Made by a program: the position numbers and the translations under genes
Assembly: GCA_964443225.1 (NCBI GenBank)
Contig: CAYUCC010000004.1
Location: 1-64,000 of the forward strand
DNA: 64,000 nt
Source: SSC4 sp964443225
Lineage (GTDB): Bacteria > Chloroflexota > Anaerolineae > SSC4 > Amarolineaceae
Direction: 5' to 3'
Notes under the pieces: generated by a model
Seen by the model: the letters and a program-made list of their open reading frames with translations, nothing else
The model's database searches: none
Told to the model about the DNA's origin: nothing
Shown: piece after piece, positions 57,101 to 63,313 of the stretch
How positions within the stretch are numbered: position 1 is the first letter of the stretch
Layout: each line of letters starts with the position of its first letter

Positions 57101-59946
57101 CGGAACTCCACCAGCTCCATCATGCGGGCGGGCGTCGCTGCCTCCCAGGCACCGCCCGCGCGGTCGTACATCTGCAAGCGCAGGCTGCGCTCGCGCGCCA
57201 GCGGCACGTCGCCCAGGTTGACGCGCACGTTGTTTGCCTCCAGCAGCTCCTGCCGCAGCATGACGCGGCCGTCAGACCCGTTTTCGTCGGGAATCGTAAA
57301 AACTGCATTGCTGCTGACGGGCGGCGTGCCGTTGATCTGGTTGATGCGCCCCAACTCCAGGCTGCCCTGGTGGGTTTCCAGCGCAAACAGCACCGACGCG
57401 CAGGAGAACTGGCTGCCGGTGTGATCGGTGCACGATGCGCCCGAAAAATGGCTGCCCAGGAAGCTGCGCGCCTGGTCGACGCCGCCGGCGTAGAGCTGGT
57501 CGGCGTGGGCGTAGACCTGGTGCGACGTGACCACCTCCTCGGTGACGCCCCACTTCAGCTCGATGGGCGTGCTGGGCTGCTCGAAACGGTTGACGATCTC
57601 GCCCAGCGCTGTGCGACCCTCCGGCTGGCCCTCCATGCGCTCAGCCTCCAGCAAGGTGCCCTCCATGCCGTACATCAGGTTGAGCAGCGACTTGTCCTCG
57701 GTGGGCGAGTTGGGGGTACCGAAGAGCACCATCTCGTGCTCGCCGCTTTTGTTGATGCGGAAACCGCTGATGCGGAACGGCTCGTAGTACTGCTGCAGCA
57801 CCTTGACGTCGGTACTGACGCAGGGCTGCGCCTGACCGCACTGGTAGTGGCTGTCCACCTGGCCGGCCACCAGCCACACCAGCCGCGCGTTGGCCCAGTC
57901 GATGCTGCCGCTGCCAGGCTGATAGGCGACCTTGGCGAAGAAATTGGTGATGGCGCCGCTGCCCTGTGGGAAGAGCGGCGCCATCAGGGTGCGCTTGGTG
58001 TAGGTGGTCGAACCGCTTGCGCAAGTCTGACCCAGGATGCAGCCCGGCTGAAAGGTATTATTGACGTCGACCGTTTTCTCGAAGTAGAAGGCACCGTAGC
58101 GGTCCAGCAGGTCCTGGGTTGGGGCGACGCTGGTTTCGATCTCCAGGAAGGGTACCAGGCGAATGTCATCGGTGGAGTTGTTCAGGTCGCGCATCTGGCC
58201 CTGCTCGTCGTAGGGCCAGTCCAGTTGGGTCAGGGTGTAGCGCAGGTGGGCCGGGTTCTCCGGCTGGATCTGCAGCTCGATGGTACGGAACACATCGGAG
58301 CCGTCGTCGGCGATGTTCAGCGTCATGGCCGGCTTGGCGGTCGTCACCACGAACGGGGAGATGTCGTCACCGTCGGGCACGCCGTCGCCGTCGCTGTCGC
58401 CATCCCAGATGTTGGGAATGCCGTCGCCGTCCACGTCCACCGAGGGCGCAGTCCCGTGCGGCGCCGGCCATTCGTTCGAGTCGGGCAGGCCATCGCCGTT
58501 GCTGTCGCCGGTCAACGGATTGCCGTACCACGTCCGGCTGGCGTGTTGGAAGCCGGCCAGCTCCACGCCGTCGGGGATGAGGTCGTAGTCGGAGTCGGCC
58601 AGCAGATAGTTGGTGCCGTAGCAGTTCTCCACGAAGTCGGTCAGGTCGTCGTCGTCGCTGTCGACCGTCGACGAGCCCACGCCGCACGCCACGAAGAGCG
58701 GATCGACGGTGGGGTCTGTCTGCGGCGCGGCCGCGAGCAGGCCGCCAGGCAGCGCGCGGGTCTGGCCCCGCATCAGCTCAGTCATTGCCTTCTCGGCCGC
58801 GACGCTGACGGCTGGTTTTTCGCTTTCGGCATCGGAGGCGGCGAGCTTCAACCCCAGGGCATTGGCCACCGGTTCGGCCGAGGCGGCGTTGGCCGTGCGC
58901 TCCCCAAAGCGCACGACGTCCAGGACCTGCAAAATCGGTCCCGCCGTCAGCGCCACGATCACGATCACCGCGACCAGCGCATAGGCCCGACGCGGGCTGC
59001 GCTGGTAGAGACGTACGAAGCCGATGCCCAGCAGCAATAACAGGAAGATCGCCAGCCAGGTGGGCGAAAGCATCGCCGACTGCACGTGCGGCCAGGCCGC
59101 TGGCCCGGCGGACACGTCCGCTGGTACCGCCGGTGTCGCCGGCTGCAGCTGCCATCCCCCGTCCGGGCCGGGCACGACGCCGGGTACCAGGTCGGCCGCG
59201 CCGAAACCAAAGAAGTCGATGATCAAATGGGTCTCGCCGCTGTAGTTGGCGTCGACCTCCGGCATGGTCAGGTCCATGATCTGGCGGCGCGGCAGACCGC
59301 GGCTGTCGACCCAGATCTCGCCGCGACCTGTCAAACGCTGCAGGTTCTGCGGTGGCTGCAGGCGTATACCGGCGGGCAGCTGACCTTGCAGCTGGCGCTC
59401 CATCTCGTGCAGCATGTCGACCGCCATCTGCGGGCCGTCGATATCGAACGCGAAGCGGGTGAAGCTTTCACCGCCCGCCTGCACGGCCTCGAGCGGGCGC
59501 ACGTTGCCCGCTGCCCCCACGAAGGCCAGGTAATCCGAAGTTGGTGTGCCCAGGCTGAACGGGTTGCTGACCTCTTCGAGGCGATCACCTCTTTGCAGGA
59601 AGGTTTTGGCCCCGTCCTGGATGAGCGTCGCCGCGCGGCGCTCGCCCAGGCCCCCCGCCAGGCTGATCTCCAGGCGCGAGCGGTCACGCCCCTGCACGTC
59701 CCCCTCCAGGTGCCAGGTCAGCTGCTGGTCACCCTGGCCAATCATCGTGGCCACGGCTCGTGGGAGCAGCCGCTGCTCGATGTCGGCTGTGAAGCGATAA
59801 GAACCGGCCGCCCGCGCGCGCTGCAGCGCGTCGTCCAGGCCGCCGCTTTGGGCGGATGCAGTCAGGAGGCTTGTCGAGTAGAGTGACATGGCAATGACGA
59901 GAATGAGGACGAGCGCGGTGGCTCTGGCGACCTGTGCACGGTACAT
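42166..59946 (-). CDS. 5,926-aa multidomain surface protein with cohesin and dockerins
   Basis: One uninterrupted frame. Signal peptide 9-33. LolA-like domain ~35-260. Membrane pair ~290-342. Type-3 calcium repeats ~428-526 and ~1513-1610 (D-x-D-G-D-G-x-P-D-x-x-E). A membrane-span cluster lies at ~1090-1290. Ig-like domains ~1796-2016, FG-GAP repeats ~2070-2436, beta-helix ~2480-2660, two LamG domains ~2676-3086. A propeller (~3126-3816) contains a beta/gamma-crystallin domain at ~3298-3401. More beta-helices ~3920-4436, Ig-like domains to ~4930, a CBM9-like module ~4941-5120, a DUF11-like unit ~5130-5246, then Ig-like domains. The end is dockerin (~5650-5706), cohesin (~5723-5863), dockerin (~5868-5926). 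GGAGG lies upstream. The mix points to an exported calcium-dependent adhesin or scaffold; function unknown. Confidence 0.85.
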   Translation of the reverse strand: MYRAQVARATALVLILVIAMSLYSTSLLTASAQSGGLDDALQRARAAGSYRFTADIEQRLLPRAVATMIGQGDQQLTWHLEGDVQGRDRSRLEISLAGGLGERRAATLIQDGAKTFLQRGDRLEEVSNPFSLGTPTSDYLAFVGAAGNVRPLEAVQAGGESFTRFAFDIDGPQMAVDMLHEMERQLQGQLPAGIRLQPPQNLQRLTGRGEIWVDSRGLPRRQIMDLTMPEVDANYSGETHLIIDFFGFGAADLVPGVVPGPDGGWQLQPATPAVPADVSAGPAAWPHVQSAMLSPTWLAIFLLLLLGIGFVRLYQRSPRRAYALVAVIVIVALTAGPILQVLDVVRFGERTANAASAEPVANALGLKLAASDAESEKPAVSVAAEKAMTELMRGQTRALPGGLLAAAPQTDPTVDPLFVACGVGSSTVDSDDDDLTDFVENCYGTNYLLADSDYDLIPDGVELAGFQHASRTWYGNPLTGDSNGDGLPDSNEWPAPHGTAPSVDVDGDGIPNIWDGDSDGDGVPDGDDISPFVVTTAKPAMTLNIADDGSDVFRTIELQIQPENPAHLRYTLTQLDWPYDEQGQMRDLNNSTDDIRLVPFLEIETSVAPTQDLLDRYGAFYFEKTVDVNNTFQPGCILGQTCASGSTTYTKRTLMAPLFPQGSGAITNFFAKVAYQPGSGSIDWANARLVWLVAGQVDSHYQCGQAQPCVSTDVKVLQQYYEPFRISGFRINKSGEHEMVLFGTPNSPTEDKSLLNLMYGMEGTLLEAERMEGQPEGRTALGEIVNRFEQPSTPIELKWGVTEEVVTSHQVYAHADQLYAGGVDQARSFLGSHFSGASCTDHTGSQFSCASVLFALETHQGSLELGRINQINGTPPVSSNAVFTIPDENGSDGRVMLRQELLEANNVRVNLGDVPLARERSLRLQMYDRAGGAWEAATPARMMELVEFRYGSQWDDMLAQMLQLYPNLDETDMRLGAYISYLVANAGMARTIDINGANLVSELSNDLVFYSTQLALATAFNYTPSFALSASGIASGLFAYKAHAPHTIELRGADGGLDAQGVPAGTFPETLTSVGADSLIARLQAIKSWEGGRAANNVKAGISTALLVTQMGLVGIGMAMQVANAVCTGLQDKCDAKALEIANIVVGAVSQVGLLIQVGQAVVTAIKISNEVANVAKITATGTAVAFAVAFIFFAIQVILIWVTYALIVNNTDSNLAKAQAYGQAVAATYTAGIFFLISVFVSILALFLSLLGPIGIIIGVAIGILIGLFFLIDFIIGATGHDSLTAKFAAEIAKAFTDIEILQEPKDAYFEGTRLSLSSFGDLMRADGFVAGSRLTFSDRYHGLFEGGEYSAGEYDDWEGSVAPATWATFTPIGTANVISIGKNEAPACGPKTTYLGSPGSITISSSDSSEWACENAAGVEFRFDQPVLNAAVKYKVEIVFEFWFEKCEKNAAPLPGLRPERFENETCDVDVERRVLPQDGEDLHEEDWQVTAYYDIFPATLDELWTWNQVWNPDRDGDGLKAFTYPNTTTVYEPPYNTDPNNWDSDGDGLPDGYEANNSARFGLNPLVADADGDGLSDSLEHRLGTRPNNDDSDGDGVPDGEEVFHYNAQWQGGWMVNIPGDAPLMSFPDPLVADADGDAQSDAMEKQNHISPYAINDAPAVLAEVEPLAVAPDGRQGAFVQPGDAVDLGLGVFNVGSQAVTTTLELCLPTLLVNVQGGQMTGSRNPPTQTGVCTNGGNRRAWTFGPQPGNPAINHKLQIGDSVATTFSTTANPALPASAIGDITYSLPYRDRLLAGRTRVYVDNDDPEAAFSAPPDGSFLRGTSYVVGGGAKDPTSWVTRVMLDLGTGSWQQLDDTGPWAYTWTLPPDGVYTLQAQAFDYFDRDSAIAQSTVTVDNTPPSAGHSLPNGTILTSTGGVVALSGPASDNLSGLERVQLSVDDKPWQEVDFSGQGGGPLNSTWQYDSPIGVNAQGSHTILVRAYDRAGNASDATAIEVIIDTLPPTDDLTRRLSADTFTLVPASPNVSFAGRANDAGRAPLPPRPSPLAGEMDAISNATVWLEPYSIFEGDGGQTFTWLGDVDGDGLGDLAVGFPAAAGGRGAIYVVYGKAGDWKVPSDVEALIDSGAVFYGVEDAGIGQHVMAAGDVDRDGLSDFLIGDAANNRAYLILGRTAHFGRQDLGDLPTVAQAMFVVPPGVGLGGVSVSAGDVNGDGYADVLLGSDNEALLLLGTSDWHAQMVDADSAAAARIVLPSGGFAVGVGDVDDNQRDEIVVTAPGGGVYLLAIPTGLSAGDNLVINPTSTNLAFLPGGWTDAVALGDVNGDGIDDFVYGGGGATPRLVYGRTGGAWGVSVHFDGLSPAATGFVAAPGDVNGDGRSDLLLGAAGDRAYLVLGSSGLNSGGPVQATLMGVAGAASTPFASGADVNCDFSSELLLQPAESGFLAGLQDYGEPATVDMTSLPVAHPANAQPVRSDNLPENIAAVTYVDDDGQCGGQTPCATTIQAAVTAAGAGDTITVYPGLYHENVTVGASKTGLTIEGVNPDAVFVDGNGGGAVFSLTGVTGVTLRRLTVRNANNGVQLTSAGVGGFDAPANVITLERVVVHSVTRAVSMDRTSTLRATRSTFVNPGGSNPLIQVTGSADPAIAATWLSRAAVPAAVNAGHRLLAAPVVDTNSGILAWLPFDEGSGSATANAAWDGTISGATWTSNSAPTTYDNDAALVFDGVDDSARSRGTGPNLNGASFSVAFWARRDSAGTADMAVAQGTGSNNNGLHIGFRNSNVFTCAFFGNDLDTVATYTDDDWHHWACTYHAGSNQRSIYRDGVQVAQATASTDYVGSGPILIGYRFGDTGYFHGALDDVRIYDRVLAPAELASGAYASLPGSDPNLQVYWAMNEGLGTTVHNFPDANANLVNMDPATAWTSASAPIDLSNPYALQFDGVNDTVQVTQTVPLLFNSFTVAFWARRTSVGSDGIVVSQGSANSDMGLHVGFRNTNAFTCAFWGNDLNTVATYTDTNWHHWACTYNAATNQRTIYRDGVQVAQAAATNDYVGLGPLYVGSRFGSAAFFGGAVDDVHVYNSTLSPVAVQTLANAFFAYQTGDNDSTTSGPDDAALYRYQSGPNSWQTMAAPPTVLANERPAVGAATDGYAYYLRSNNMGSANSFIEALVVDGPDVFIGGAFTQLTNPDGTTTNANGIARWDGRRWLALGGGVSGSLARVLALAVNGNNLYVGGAFTSVVQTGGASLTANYIATWRRDTRTWAAMGSGFNNYVESLAVSGSNVYAGGSFTDPTYFSVNNNIQQPDCRPSEYEVAIFEHDQYNSDPGDPGDWDGWCVKLGVSDYPTPQSWGNHNDEATSILVGAFVRAILYEDADFGGTSHTYNSHESNLANQGFNDEASSVRVQYKQSTHLHHVARWDGSAWQALSHGVGGRTALEVGALAVTPSGNLFAGGVFNHVTGSGFSNRSVMNIAYWNGSSWGQAGLGLNSRVRALAVGNNVLYAGGQFSTATYYTLAFPYTQEVPTSQVAQLNSLTPDPYTTWSALGSGVNSWVEDMLVDPSGGSPNPLYVAGWFSQAGGGTAKGIAVWNGSAWSEYGSGIQNPALGSNGVQALALDANGVTAGGQFTQAGPFAINAGNITRWANHYRYHTPTNTWSSWTSPDTSIEWSLTSPLAAGDNNGFLYALAGVGSFQFYRYDTAGNTWLARGSLPAGAVLGNNNAVVWAQGALYLLTGSGSAFYRYDPGTNSWTALANAPGTPGPGVGLAVGETGALYAQGGGTAFWRYDISANTWQTLAAPSVGGSAGAGGSLLGRSARLYATVGGNSTNFRNYGILGLSATKLTLDNVALVVPATAATATWTNLTSPTANNDFLMAISGSSWVAGAGTAWSPAAPQTLTVAQANFVDVPSNLYRVGEGTALGAGYHQYHAPVTVSASASPCDDCYTSIQAAIDSGAGQVLLEPGIYREPAYLVSGVQLLGSGAEATVLQPPVAVRLGEAAVDALVSGEGISSALIGRLTLDGGGTTNGIRLEDGAANVTVARNIVRNAGTALSFDGTGTNVEVVNNTLVDNDNGFAATNCADVDVRNTIFAAQGTALNYQTCAATELHQYNDYFANGQDYVIDGAPVNQPGAGEIAADPLFTNPLAQNYRPLPESPVIDVGNPSDPTPIGAGDRVDMGYVEVGAPSFNVSQSYCPTCFNDGLAWGVDAFDTIQDALDALAAHVAALGAPPDGQYTVGVADGTYQEALVMPSYANLVCQSHQVNIQTLGSIPTISVTDAVNVAIRGCFIAGSGGSNEVIRIAGSSPDVQIERNVMWTSGYAIDINGSSSANIQFNTITAFAAVSTSGNSWAVVENNIILTPEPDLESAQGMSFLLAASGDSKMSTDYNLLYIDPLYASGVFYYDGNINIGPNDATDVNPLLDPFTPAPLPNSPAVDTANPAAEVLPGGGRLPDRGAVELRSTPLALLFGRLAPSCTEGNSGVASVEVGIAQYSDYTTPLTATLPSTWVNAPLATPGQRASYWTTDVPPAGDGYYRVYTRAADVAGNAETDADDWFSGVIKVDGGAPAVSWVSAASTSEAALFLSASTTDEDAASGGFLVDSQFYPGQWVASTDPVRTFYAWVPVLDGSYQVTAQVTDRAGNTGSSSTQTVDVTTPAHVGTITSLLDSDATNNLNLVLKGKARYTGTNGTGQVFVSVNAGPPIAANVTDPAAILTAWDVPVTLPGSGPQTLQVTAGRTALGVTEAPVNTISILVDQTAPSLTIVQPAAGAVVTQTVTLAGTVADADSGVATVEFSVDGGATWQTTAVSGSNWNATWISPVEQPYVSYPLTVRAVDKAGNVTSSSRSFTVDLDAPTGFYPFTFNHPLDGHLDTFSTLQVDWLPVFDSSDLVTVTVAIDQNSTTTPSTVVAGTSYSRPLDTPGDWYVHLTARDAAGNSLASHHGPWHVGTFADTGVTCNARTQTIVLDGLIDVANQEWQAAELLDTDYRPDNPQSLYASWDGSGFYLGWQGAWWDLDGTLWAYLSTAGGGSTTPVAGGPQTLPFAAKYAIEIDGASTGTLWTYSGGWQAGSLQFAQGDSGGVEVRLPWDINSVGQVQLLAYALEDDTIWSAFPTTNHLSGQGWGGSYQWNGLCSTFDPGSGQPRADQATLSISSPQSQAAWYGSGDTLSYAVSVGNTRVTTMTNALVTLEATAGLGYQALQGATCSNCPPNGNTWQVLLDEIPGLTTRVFTVTGELAANLGTISVVTSTATLPAAIDPAVSFAHQVDGLAPVVAVGDDTPPFLKSGLHTLSGQADDSPGSGVALVEYRVGAGSWQPAVGTSVWQAEVNVAGSGTLNVDFRATDEAGNQSQIESVSFEIDDSAPLISAEVPVVITNTAQTIPGVTSDPVPGGSQVALVEMQTGAADQQWQPLPAPGDPDQAGEQSWSALWFLEVLDNQSRQVRFRATDLAGNVTTTGWQAALVDNVLPTIAATQLLTQVLVSDYVVGGPNPAPVLEGTAEDGSGINHMAAVVYVPDGQVYTETVTLNSGDWSYWPSFPNANVPLGRYFIRIGAVDSHGNAGLTQAFELLVTAPAVAALNAQLAFQAVSTIPANITVTMVLSPAVGALQVYTPTVSASGQVTLSTVPLGTYDVWVKHLNHLARRVADVVVPPGGLNGLDLGTQLGGDASDDNAVTGADYSLLAATYGLSQGNPGYDGRADFDFNQVITGIDFTILAGNYLQGGAAQPPAENGSESARPANTVHLRVVPLAQGVGLGQEFLVNLVAEAAAQPVDTVDAFVSFDPARLEVLEILPGVALPTVLASSFDNTAGRVTYAAGKQLGGVDAEGTFILATLRFQVRGTASLGTTSLAFILQPPLQDSNVFYRGESIRGGTTGGSVTIEPSTPCYDFDDDEKVTIVDIMLVAARFADPQVYLAAYDLNHDGVIDVFDVSMVAVGWGMQCGG

Positions 59947-59976
59947 GGTCCTGACCTCCGGTGTAGAAGGGCACTT

Positions 59977-60056
59977 AGGGCTTGTAAAAGAATAACTTCC
60001 TGCAAAATGGCCGGAATCCGCTGCAAATCACGGTAAGTTATTCTTTTACAAGCCCT
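59977..60056. mobile_element. Short element with perfect 22-bp terminal inverted repeats (MITE-like)
   Basis: Arms 59977-59998 and 60035-60056 (starting AGGGCTTGTAAAAG) pair perfectly around 36 nt. Total 80 nt, no coding. It lies between the divergent giant-protein and AfsR-like genes. No clear target-site duplication is visible. The end motif AGAATAACTTC also occurs alone near 38946. Confidence 0.55.
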
Positions 60057-60208
60057 TGGGTAGTTGATGCGCGCGGCTTCCAGGGTGATATCGCTGTTTG
60101 TTTGGCGCGCAGACAGGATTGCGACTGAGCAGCCCCAACCATATCACACGAAACGTCAACGGTTCGTCAACGGTGCGCCGTGCAAAGGTTGGGATTTGTT
60201 GACGCAGG

Positions 60209-60238
60209 TTTCCGCATTTTGTGATTTCCACGTATAAT
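60209..60238 (+). promoter_or_regulatory. Promoter of the AfsR-like regulator gene
   Basis: TATAAT (60233-60238) lies 18 nt after a weak -35 (TTTCCG, 60209-60214). The -10 is inside the longest open frame, so the true start must be downstream. Confidence 0.45.
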
Positions 60239-60307
60239 TCGCATGTCGCCCGCCCCGAGCGCATGTGGTCGTCGTTTCAGGACAGCATCGACGTGCTGCA
60301 AGACCCA

Positions 60308-63181
60308 ATGCCACGACTCCAATTGACTTTCCTCGGCACCTTCCACGTGATGCTGGACGGCCAGCCACTCACCCGGTTTGGTTCGGCCAAAACCCAGGGG
60401 CTGCTGGCCTACCTGGCGCTGACGGCCGGCCACCCGCAGGCGCGAACGGTGCTCGCAACTTTGTTGTGGCCGGAAGAGAGCGAATCGGCAGCTGCGCACA
60501 ACCTGCGCCAGGCGATCTATCACCTGCGGCACCTGCTCGAGCCGGTCGCCTCGGGGCAGGCGCTCCACGAACCCTTTCTGCTGATCACCCGTCAAACGGT
60601 CCAGTTCAACGCGGCCAGCGACTACGAGTTGGACGTCGCCTGCGTGCTCGAATTGTTACAGGGTGACCGCCCGGAGGAAGCCGCCGCGCGCTACCACGGC
60701 GACCTGCTGGCCGGGCTGGTGGTGGACAGCGTGCTGTTTGAGGAATGGCAGCGTATCCAACGCGAGCAGCTGCATCGCCAGGCATTGAACCTGCTGAGCC
60801 AGCTGACCGAGCGTGACTTGCAGCAGGGGCTGTTCGACCGCGCCCAGCTTCAGGCGCAGCGCCAGCTGGAACTGGACCCCTGGAGCGAGCCGGCGCACCG
60901 CCAGCTGATGCGGGCCTTGTGGCTGGCCGGTGAGCGCAGCGCCGCGCTGGCCCAGTTCGCAGCCTGCTGCCGGATCCTGGCCGCCGAGCTGGGTGTGCCG
61001 CCGCATGCCGAAACGGTAGCACTGGCCCAGCAGATTCGCGACGATCTGCCGCCGGCCCGCGCACCCCAGGCCCGGTCCGCACCGCAGCACAACCTGCCGG
61101 CACCCCTCACCTCGATCGTGGGCCGGGAAGCCGAAGTGGCGGAGGTCCAGGCGCTGCTGGCGCGCGAGGACTGCCGCCTGGTGACGATCACCGGCATGGG
61201 AGGAATCGGCAAAACCCGCCTGGCGTTGGCCGTCGCGCGGACCCAGCTGGACGCCGGCTGGCAGGAGATATACCATCTGATCCTGCCGCCCGTGGCGCAG
61301 CTGACGTCGTCAGAAGCACTGGCCCACGGCTTGATGCGGGCCCTGGAAGTGGCCCGGCCCGACTTGAGTCCGCAAAAGGCACCGGCCCACGCCGCCCTAC
61401 TGCACCTGTGGCGCAGCCGCAGTGTGCTGCTGGTGCTGGACAACTGCGAGACGATCCTTGCCGGCGGTGAATGGCTGGGTGACTTGCTTGCGGCCGCACC
61501 CGGGCTCAAGATTCTTGCTCTCTCCCGGCAGCGCCTCAACCTGCGCGCCGAATGGGTCATCGCGCTGCAACCACTCAGCGCCACCCTCGGCGACCGCGCG
61601 ACCCTGGCCCTGGGCCCGGCCGCGCAGCTGTTCGTCCAGCGCGCATCGCAGGCCCGTCCCCAGTTTCGCGTCACGGTCCAGAACCTGCCCTGGATCGACC
61701 AGATCTGCCAACTGCTGGATGGTCTGCCGTTAGGCCTGGAGCTGGCTGCGGCCCAGGTACGCCGTTATACCACCCGCCAGATTGCCCAGCAGCTGGCGGC
61801 CAGCACGTCGACCCTCTCGTCGGATGAGGCCGACCGGCCGGCCCGTCACCGCAGCCTGACCGGGGTCTTCGAGAGCTTGCTGGTGCAGCGCACGCCGCAG
61901 GAACGGCAGACCTTTCAGCGCCTGGCGGTGTTCCAGCGCGGTTTTACGCTGGACGCGGCCCAGGCCGTGGCCGACACAGCGCCGGCGACACTCTTCAGCC
62001 TGGTCGATTCGTCACTCCTGGGCTTCGATGCGGCCGGCCAGCGCTTCTTGCGCCATCCACTGCTTTACGCCTATGCGCTGGAGAAGCTGCGTGCGGCACC
62101 GGCGGAAGAACAGGCCACGCGCGCACGGCACGCCGCCTATTTCGCCGCGTTCCTTGACCAGCGACGTGAGGGACTGCGCGGCTTCGGCCAGGTCGCGGCC
62201 CTGCGCGACATCGAAGCCGAACTCGATAATGTCCTGGCTGCGTGGCAGTGGGCCGTCGACCGGCGGCAGCTGGACCTGTTGGGCCAGGCCATCGGACCCC
62301 TGCACGACTACCACCTTACCCGCGGCCTGCACGAGCAGGGTGAGCAGCTTTTCGGCAAGGCCGCTGAGTCGGTCCGGTGCCACATCCAGGCCAGCGCCGT
62401 CCCAGAACCGGCGGAGCAGGCGATGTTGTGCGCCTTGCTGGCGCGCAAGGTCTTCTACCTGTATGCACGCGGGCGGTTCGTGGAGGCCGTGGAGACGGGG
62501 CGCGCGATCGAGCAGGTGGGAGACGTCTGCCCGGTCACGGCGCGCGTGATGGCTTACCGCTGGTGTGGCAACGCGCTCGTGCGTTTGGACCGGCTGGAAG
62601 AGGCGCGTCACATGCTGGAAGAATCCCTGACTCTGAGCCAGGACATTGGCGACGCCGGCGGTCAGGCCGAAGCGCTGCGCAGTCTGGTCAACCTGTGCAT
62701 GACGCAGGGCAACCTGGCGGAGGCCTGGCGTCTTTTCGACCAGGTCTGGGCCCTGCGCGGCCAGGCACGTGCGCGCGACGGGTGGCTGATGTGGCGGCTG
62801 CGCGGTGGTCTGGCCACCCTGGGGCACGATTACACGCAGGCCCTCGCCGCGTACCAGCAGGCGCTGGCCTGTGCGCAGCAGATCGAAGACAGCTTCGCCC
62901 AACTGCTGGTCGAGGAACGCCTGGGCGAAACCTATCTGGGCATTGGCCAGCTGGTGACCGCGCACGACTTCCTGGCGCGCGCTCTGGCTGGTTTCCGCAG
63001 CGCCGGTGCCGGTGAGTACCAGGTGCTCGCCAGCTTCCACCTCAGCCGGGTCCTGGCCCTGACCGGCCAGCCCGCGCCGGCCGTCCAGCTGCTGCGCGAG
63101 GCCCTCAGCCTGGCCCAACAGCTCGGCTCCTACCGCCAGATCGAACGCATCCAGGTCGCACTGCAGGGTCTGACGGCTTAA
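60308..63181 (+). CDS. AfsR/SARP-type regulator with BTAD, NB-ARC and TPR domains
   Basis: I use the ATG at 60308 (MPRLQLTFLGTFHVML), the canonical start of the winged-helix domain; an earlier ATG (60263) is possible. The 957-aa protein has an OmpR-like winged helix (1-95), a BTAD helical domain (96-245; L-F-E-E-W-Q-R-I-Q-R-E-Q-L), and an NB-ARC/AAA ATPase (255-560). The P-loop is ITGMGGIGKTRLAL near 296-304 and Walker B LLVLDNCE near 375. TPR repeats fill about 650-950. Such regulators control large gene sets, often secondary metabolism or surface proteins. It is divergent from the giant-protein gene and may control it; that is inference. Confidence 0.87.
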   Translation: MPRLQLTFLGTFHVMLDGQPLTRFGSAKTQGLLAYLALTAGHPQARTVLATLLWPEESESAAAHNLRQAIYHLRHLLEPVASGQALHEPFLLITRQTVQFNAASDYELDVACVLELLQGDRPEEAAARYHGDLLAGLVVDSVLFEEWQRIQREQLHRQALNLLSQLTERDLQQGLFDRAQLQAQRQLELDPWSEPAHRQLMRALWLAGERSAALAQFAACCRILAAELGVPPHAETVALAQQIRDDLPPARAPQARSAPQHNLPAPLTSIVGREAEVAEVQALLAREDCRLVTITGMGGIGKTRLALAVARTQLDAGWQEIYHLILPPVAQLTSSEALAHGLMRALEVARPDLSPQKAPAHAALLHLWRSRSVLLVLDNCETILAGGEWLGDLLAAAPGLKILALSRQRLNLRAEWVIALQPLSATLGDRATLALGPAAQLFVQRASQARPQFRVTVQNLPWIDQICQLLDGLPLGLELAAAQVRRYTTRQIAQQLAASTSTLSSDEADRPARHRSLTGVFESLLVQRTPQERQTFQRLAVFQRGFTLDAAQAVADTAPATLFSLVDSSLLGFDAAGQRFLRHPLLYAYALEKLRAAPAEEQATRARHAAYFAAFLDQRREGLRGFGQVAALRDIEAELDNVLAAWQWAVDRRQLDLLGQAIGPLHDYHLTRGLHEQGEQLFGKAAESVRCHIQASAVPEPAEQAMLCALLARKVFYLYARGRFVEAVETGRAIEQVGDVCPVTARVMAYRWCGNALVRLDRLEEARHMLEESLTLSQDIGDAGGQAEALRSLVNLCMTQGNLAEAWRLFDQVWALRGQARARDGWLMWRLRGGLATLGHDYTQALAAYQQALACAQQIEDSFAQLLVEERLGETYLGIGQLVTAHDFLARALAGFRSAGAGEYQVLASFHLSRVLALTGQPAPAVQLLREALSLAQQLGSYRQIERIQVALQGLTA

Positions 63182-63195
63182 TTATCGGAGTAGGG

Positions 63196-63241
63196 AGTAC
63201 GGAGTAGGGAGTAGGTGGCACCCTACTCCCTACTTCGTACT
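63196..63241. repeat. AGTACGGAGTAGGGAGTAGG hairpin, dispersed family
   Basis: 20-nt arms (63196-63215 and 63222-63241) pair with one mismatch. It follows the AfsR-like gene and may end that transcript. The same repeat occurs at 15592-15616. Confidence 0.6.
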
Positions 63242-63313
63242 CCCCCCCATGAGACATTTGTCGCTGCATCCCACCTCCGCTGGCTTTATCATACGGCCAT
63301 CATAGGAGGAACC

